Source of the DNA: Chitinophaga niabensis
GTDB lineage: Bacteria; Bacteroidota; Bacteroidia; Chitinophagales; Chitinophagaceae
Direction: 5' to 3'
NCBI RefSeq assembly: GCF_039545795.1
Contig: NZ_CP154260.1
Span: 2,547,001-2,611,000, forward strand
Length of the DNA stretch: 64,000 nucleotides
In this document: positions 59,846-64,000 of the stretch, piece after piece
Position numbering within the stretch: position 1 is the first letter of the stretch
Layout: each line of letters begins with the position of its first letter
Notes under the pieces: generated by a model
What the model was told of the DNA's origin: nothing
The model's input: the letters and a program-made list of their open reading frames with translations, nothing else
Databases searched by the model: none
Made by a program: the position numbers and the translations under genes

Positions 59846-60610
59846 ATGCAAGTATTGATCCTTGAAGATGAACCACTGGTGGCTGCACATTTAGTGAGAC
59901 TGGTACACCAGCTGCAACCAGACTGGCAATTACTGGGCCCCCTGGCAAGTTTGCGGGAAGCAAATGCCTGGCTGCAACAGCACCCACACCCTGATCTGAT
60001 CCTGGCGGACATCCAGTTATCAGATGGTATCAGTCTCGATCTTTTCAATCATCTGCAGCCCGCCTGCCCGGTGATCTTCACCACCGCATATGATCATTAT
60101 GCCATCAGGGCATTCAAGATCAATAGCATCGATTATTTATTGAAACCGGTGGATGTGGAAGAACTGGAAAATGCCTTTAAGAAATTTGCGCTGTTAAGGG
60201 AGAAATACAGCAACCCGGTATATCTGCAGGAACTCATGCAGTTTGTGCAACATCAGCAGCGCAAGCAGGCATTTAAAGAAAGTTTCACAGTTCATTATGG
60301 CCGTAGCGTGTATGTGGTACCGGTAGGAGAGATCGTGTGTTTTACGAAACAGGAGTTGATCTATCTGCACCAGGCAGATGGCAGGCAATGGATCACGGAT
60401 TTCCGTTCACTGGATGAGGTGAAAGACCTGCTGGATCCTCAGAAATTCTATCGTGCTAACCGGCAGTGTATTGTGCAGAAAGCGTTTCTAAGTGGTTACC
60501 GCTCAGATGATACAGGAAAATTAAACCTGCAGCTGAAAATGGCAAAACCGCTTCCGGTGATGGTGAGTAAAGATAAAGCAGCGGCTTTTAAGGAATGGAT
60601 CACGCCATAA
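59846..60610 (+). CDS. LytTR-family response regulator
   Basis: This 254-residue protein has a receiver domain (residues 1-120: LEDEP at 6-10, the phospho-acceptor Asp in LILADIQLSDG near residue 54, FTTAYDHYAIRAF, KPVD) and a LytTR DNA-binding domain (about 145-250). The latter includes VGEIVCFTKQELIYLH and FYRANRQCIV, the recognition and strand motifs of the family. It forms a two-component pair with the kinase 10 bp upstream and probably regulates the receptor operon. Confidence 0.94.
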   Translation: MQVLILEDEPLVAAHLVRLVHQLQPDWQLLGPLASLREANAWLQQHPHPDLILADIQLSDGISLDLFNHLQPACPVIFTTAYDHYAIRAFKINSIDYLLKPVDVEELENAFKKFALLREKYSNPVYLQELMQFVQHQQRKQAFKESFTVHYGRSVYVVPVGEIVCFTKQELIYLHQADGRQWITDFRSLDEVKDLLDPQKFYRANRQCIVQKAFLSGYRSDDTGKLNLQLKMAKPLPVMVSKDKAAAFKEWITP

Positions 60611-60630
60611 GCGAAAGCGCTTACAGCGGC

Positions 60631-62406
60631 CTACACCGTAAACTGCAATTCACTCAGCCCTTTGTATAATCCTTCTTCTTTCTCCATCAACTCCACATGC
60701 GTACCTTCTTCCACAATTATCCCTTTATCCATCACCAAGATCATATCTGCTCTGCGCACGGTGGACAAACGGTGTGCGATCACAATGGAAGTACGCCCCT
60801 GCATCAGTTTATCCAATGCATCCTGCACTAAACGTTCTGATTCTGAATCCAGCGCGGAAGTTGCTTCGTCTAATATCAATATCCGCGGATCTTTCAAAAC
60901 AGCACGCGCGATAGCGATCCGCTGACGTTGCCCGCCGGATAACTGCACACCACGTTCCCCTACAATAGTTTGCAAGCCTTCAGGGAATTTCTGAATGAAC
61001 TCCCAGGCATTGGCTTTCTTGGCCGCTTCCATGATCTTTTCTTCTGTAGCATGGGGATCACCGTAAGCAATATTTTCAAGAATGGTACCGCCAAAGAGGA
61101 ACACATCCTGCGGTACAACCGCCATCTGGTTGCGCAGCACAGAGAGGTCGTAACTGGAAGCCAGTTTACCATCAAAAAGGATGGCGCCATTGGCGGGATC
61201 ATAAAAACGCAGCAGCAGGGAAACAACGGTGGATTTACCAGCCCCGCTGGGTCCTACAAGTGCTACCTGCCACCCGGGTTGCGCATGGAAGCTAACATCC
61301 TGCAACACAGGAATATCTTTCCGGGAAGGATAGGAGAAACTCACACTTTCAAAACGGATGTCTCCGGAAATGCCGGGGAACTTTTGTTCTGCAGTGAGCA
61401 GGTGAATATCTTCCGTTGGTTCATCATGGATCTCCAGGAGATTTTCAGATGCGCCGATCGCTTTTTGAATACGGGTATAGATCTCCGCCAGCCCGCTGAT
61501 AGAACCACCAATGAAACCGGAATAAAGGATGAAGGAAAACAATTCCCCCACTTCCAGTTCGCCTGCAGACATCATTACAGCACCTTTCCAGATAACAGCT
61601 ACCATGGCGCCAAACAGCCCCAGGATGATAAAGGATACAAAAGCGCCCTGGTAGACCCCGGCTTTAATGCCTGTACGTGCAGCTTCGTTGGTTTTAGTTC
61701 TGTACCTGCCTATTTCAAAATACTCATTGGCGAAAGCCTTTACATTGAAGATACCCTGAAGGGTTTCTTCCACAATGGTATTGGATTCAGCTACCTGTGC
61801 CTGCACCTGTTTTGAAAAACGCCGGATGAATTTGCCAAAGAACACCGCCAGCACACAGATTACCGGCAGAATGGCCAGCATGAAAAGAGTGAGTTTGCCG
61901 GAAGTAAGCGCCAGCAGAATAATACCGCCGATGATCATGAGCACCTGCCGCAGGAATTCTGCCAGTGTGGTGGTGAACATATCCTGCAATTGCGAAATAT
62001 CTGAGGAAATACGGCTGTTCAGTTCTCCCACCCTGCGTTCCGCAAAGAATTTCATGGGGAGTTTGATCAGGTGGCTATAAGTGGCCTGCCGTAATGCGGC
62101 AAGTGTTTTTTCTGTAACAGATACAAAGATCCGGATGCGGAAATAAGAAAAGGTGGATTGAAGGATCAATACCGCTATGAGGATCAGACCAATCTGCTCA
62201 ATATGTTGCATCAGCGGCCCTTTATGACTGGTATCTATCAGATCGCCCAGGAGTTTGGGGAAAGCAAGACTGGCACCGGTGGACAATAACAACATCATCA
62301 ACCCCAATCCGAATTGCCAGCGGTAGGGTTTGGCATATTGATAAAGCCTTAATGCATTGCGAATACCTGAAAATGTGATCTTTGCACGTTTTGTCTGTTG
62401 CTCCAT
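60631..62406 (-). CDS. MsbA-like ABC exporter (permease + ATPase)
   Basis: This 591-residue half-transporter has six membrane helices (about residues 35-310) and an ATPase with Walker A GPSGAGKST, Q-loop VPQDVFLFGG, signature LSGGQRQR, Walker B ILILDEATSALDSESE and H-loop IVIAHRLST. All catalytic residues are intact. It is of the homodimeric MsbA/BmrA type, which exports lipids or drugs. It is convergent with the LytTR gene and last in a minus-strand run after a membrane protein and a phospholipase gene, so a role in lipid handling fits. Confidence 0.9.
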   Translation of the reverse strand: MEQQTKRAKITFSGIRNALRLYQYAKPYRWQFGLGLMMLLLSTGASLAFPKLLGDLIDTSHKGPLMQHIEQIGLILIAVLILQSTFSYFRIRIFVSVTEKTLAALRQATYSHLIKLPMKFFAERRVGELNSRISSDISQLQDMFTTTLAEFLRQVLMIIGGIILLALTSGKLTLFMLAILPVICVLAVFFGKFIRRFSKQVQAQVAESNTIVEETLQGIFNVKAFANEYFEIGRYRTKTNEAARTGIKAGVYQGAFVSFIILGLFGAMVAVIWKGAVMMSAGELEVGELFSFILYSGFIGGSISGLAEIYTRIQKAIGASENLLEIHDEPTEDIHLLTAEQKFPGISGDIRFESVSFSYPSRKDIPVLQDVSFHAQPGWQVALVGPSGAGKSTVVSLLLRFYDPANGAILFDGKLASSYDLSVLRNQMAVVPQDVFLFGGTILENIAYGDPHATEEKIMEAAKKANAWEFIQKFPEGLQTIVGERGVQLSGGQRQRIAIARAVLKDPRILILDEATSALDSESERLVQDALDKLMQGRTSIVIAHRLSTVRRADMILVMDKGIIVEEGTHVELMEKEEGLYKGLSELQFTV

Positions 62407-62465
62407 ACGGCTGCGAAGTTAAGCGTTCCTTAGGGAGAAGACGATCCAATCTGGTAAATATTGTT

Positions 62466-63056
62466 TCAGCTCTTTGCTTTGATCCATAAAGCAATGAGGA
62501 TTTCTGCCACTATAATACCACCATATAACAGGGAGTTTACCTCAAAATCTCCTGTTATCCAGCAATAAAAGAGCGCCGGAATAGCACTCGCCACACCTGC
62601 CAGGCAAAGGATGAATTTAGCGTATACGAAAAAAGAATAACTCTGAAAAGTAGTGCCTGGCACCGGTTTACGCAGTTTGCGGAGGCAATAACCGTTCTCC
62701 AGCATATCAAACAGCCAGGCAGCAAGTTGCAAAGCTGCCATCAGCCAGAAGAAATACTGGCCCACATCGGTTTTGTAACCCACAATGATGCAGAGGATGG
62801 CTATGGAAGGGTAAAAGCCGGCCATGAAAAGGTAGTCTACCCACAAATGCGCACGCAGTGCTTTTCCGGCAGCAGGAGAGAGCCCTTTCATAATAGTACA
62901 AAGTTCCTGTTCCGATGAAGGGAATTGCAGGTCCAGGATACTGAATGGGATTTCCACGCCGCCCGCATCCCGGTAGCTGAACTTTTTGCCAAGCAGCAAC
63001 ATCCACAAAGCAGTGAACAGCATCAAGGTGAAGGAGAGCATAAAATATAACATCAT
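62466..63056 (-). CDS. Polytopic membrane protein of unknown function
   Basis: This 196-residue protein has about five hydrophobic stretches, among them MLYFMLSFTLMLFTALWMLL, YPSIAILCIIVG, FWLMAALQLAAWLFDML and LLYGGIIVAEILIALWI. A conserved-looking FDMLENGYCLRKLRK follows the third. It begins 1 bp after the stop of the patatin-like gene, so the two are cotranscribed. I do not recognise a named family. Confidence 0.72.
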   Translation of the reverse strand: MMLYFMLSFTLMLFTALWMLLLGKKFSYRDAGGVEIPFSILDLQFPSSEQELCTIMKGLSPAAGKALRAHLWVDYLFMAGFYPSIAILCIIVGYKTDVGQYFFWLMAALQLAAWLFDMLENGYCLRKLRKPVPGTTFQSYSFFVYAKFILCLAGVASAIPALFYCWITGDFEVNSLLYGGIIVAEILIALWIKAKS

Positions 63057-63057
63057 C

Positions 63058-64000
63058 TTATTTCCTGCTTTGTGTTAAGAGATCAGATACCCCACGCATA
63101 TCTTTCCTGGAAGTGTTCACCTGCTGGTGTACAATGATCCGCGCGGTTTTATATTCCTGCCAGTTAAAATCTTCCAGCAGGAATTTAGCTGCGGCCTGCG
63201 CACCGAGGATGAATAATTCCCTTTGCTTTTCATCAGAGATATTAAAATCCAGCCAGTTGTATTCACTTACTTTGATCACGCCGATCCCTTTCCTGAAAAG
63301 ACTGTTCTTCAACAGGAAGTCCTTATCATAATAATACCGCACCGTATTGAAAAGTTTGCCCATATAGGCGCCCAGGCCAAGGTTATCTGCCTGGTTCAAA
63401 GTATTGTCCGCTGGTTCTGCATCATCCAGTTCAATACCCAGTGTGGGTAAGCGGGGGATGGTCACTTCCGGATTATACAATACATTGATGGGGAAATTGG
63501 ATAATACCCCGCCGTCCACAAAACGAACCGCGGCAGGAATATCCTGCGGTTCCAGCAGCAGGTGATTGCGCCAGTTGGTTTGAATAATGGGCAGATCTCT
63601 TGGAATGTTGCGGATAATGTGTGATTCAAAAAAGAGCGGGATACTCATGGAGGCCCGCACAAATTCTGCCGGATGTATTTCATGTTTGTTTTCCCGGAAC
63701 AGGTTCCACATGCGCGGGAATTCAATTTTATTCTGGGTGATGATATCTGAAGTGATCAGGGTGATATCCGGCTTTAAACCTTTGAGCGGGTTGTCGCCCA
63801 GGTTTTTGTCTGTTTGAATATCAGGCCGCAGGTGTAAACCCTCCGGGATCTTTTCAGACACCGCTTCCAGGTCGTCAATATTATTCACCCCGTTCTCTTC
63901 CATGATCATTTTGATCCATTCCGTAAAGTTCCTGCCGGGGTTGATGCCAAAGCCGCGGTTCTTGAGGCGCTGGATCAGGTAACCGAAATATCCTCCCGCC
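63058..64000 (-). CDS. Patatin-like phospholipase, C-terminal part (runs off right edge)
   Basis: The frame is open from the right edge to 63058 (about 313 residues visible). It includes FGYLIQRLKNRGFGINPG, VRASMSIPLFFESH and the DGG box VRFVDGGVLSNFPINVLY, which carries the catalytic Asp of patatins. The nucleophile GxSxG lies beyond the window. Such enzymes cleave acyl chains from phospholipids. The gene precedes the membrane protein and the MsbA-like exporter on the same strand. Confidence 0.85.
   Translation of the reverse strand, partial: AGGYFGYLIQRLKNRGFGINPGRNFTEWIKMIMEENGVNNIDDLEAVSEKIPEGLHLRPDIQTDKNLGDNPLKGLKPDITLITSDIITQNKIEFPRMWNLFRENKHEIHPAEFVRASMSIPLFFESHIIRNIPRDLPIIQTNWRNHLLLEPQDIPAAVRFVDGGVLSNFPINVLYNPEVTIPRLPTLGIELDDAEPADNTLNQADNLGLGAYMGKLFNTVRYYYDKDFLLKNSLFRKGIGVIKVSEYNWLDFNISDEKQRELFILGAQAAAKFLLEDFNWQEYKTARIIVHQQVNTSRKDMRGVSDLLTQSRK

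Noticed and set aside
1..64000. CRISPR array, rRNA operon, intact transposase or integrase, prophage
   Set aside because: I saw no regularly spaced short repeats, no rRNA sequence and no intact recombinase gene in the window.

Overview
The window looks like a Bacteroidota chromosome, most likely a Chitinophaga-like member of the Chitinophagaceae. The evidence is a SusC/SusD pair under an ECF sigma/FecR switch, several TonB receptors with an N-terminal carboxypeptidase-regulatory-like domain, a complete exosortase-N (XrtN) pair, LytS/LytTR signalling, and promoters of the Bacteroidota type (TTTG, 19 bp, TAnnTTTG). The clearest such promoter lies in front of the only tRNA gene, tRNA-Lys(UUU). 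Taxonomy is inferred from gene content, not from a marker gene.

Layout. 1-2425: N-terminal part of a modular secreted adhesin that runs off the left edge. 2.8-4.7 kb: a TetR regulator and a zinc-less NAD(P)H:quinone reductase-like enzyme, with shared operator-like boxes in front of each. 5.0-16.4 kb: a metallophore (siderophore-type) uptake cluster, comprising a pair of YbtP/YbtQ-like ABC half-transporters, a divergent AraC regulator, and a TonB receptor with an ABC-2 exporter whose permease carries a catalytically degenerate M1-peptidase domain. 16.5-16.7 kb: a possible recombinase tail and a short copy of the tRNA-Lys 3' end. 16.9-25.3 kb: a visibly GC-richer block with ECF sigma, FecR, SusC, SusD and a Tat-exported pyruvyl-transferase-like protein, and no glycosidase. 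25.3-29.6 kb: small accessory genes, decayed DNA and tRNA-Lys.

29.6-41.7 kb: housekeeping and surface genes, including a serine-less alpha/beta hydrolase, a GNAT, a GH29 fucosidase with a LacI-type operator, the XrtN pair behind twin palindromes, an M90 peptidase, AsmA and a PfpI-like protein. 40.5-47.5 kb: a di-haem cytochrome c peroxidase divergent from a TonB receptor / DUF4876 lipoprotein / DUF6850 barrel operon. 47.6-50.3 kb: a SRPBCC membrane protein, an acidic protein and a DnaQ-GIY-YIG fusion. 50.4-55.6 kb: a 1735-residue SF1 helicase carrying a pseudokinase-like N-terminus, an apparently inactivated Vsr-type nuclease domain and a WGR domain. 55.7-60.6 kb: an operon of TonB receptor, TPR protein, small membrane protein, LytS-type kinase and LytTR regulator. 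60.6-64 kb: an MsbA-like ABC exporter, a membrane protein and a patatin-like phospholipase that leaves the right edge.

The least explained items are the helicase fusion, the peroxidase/DUF4876/DUF6850 locus and the XrtN pair with its twin operators. A recurring theme is enzyme folds with lost catalytic residues: M1 domain, alpha/beta hydrolase, kinase and Vsr domains. All family assignments come from motif reading, not database searches.
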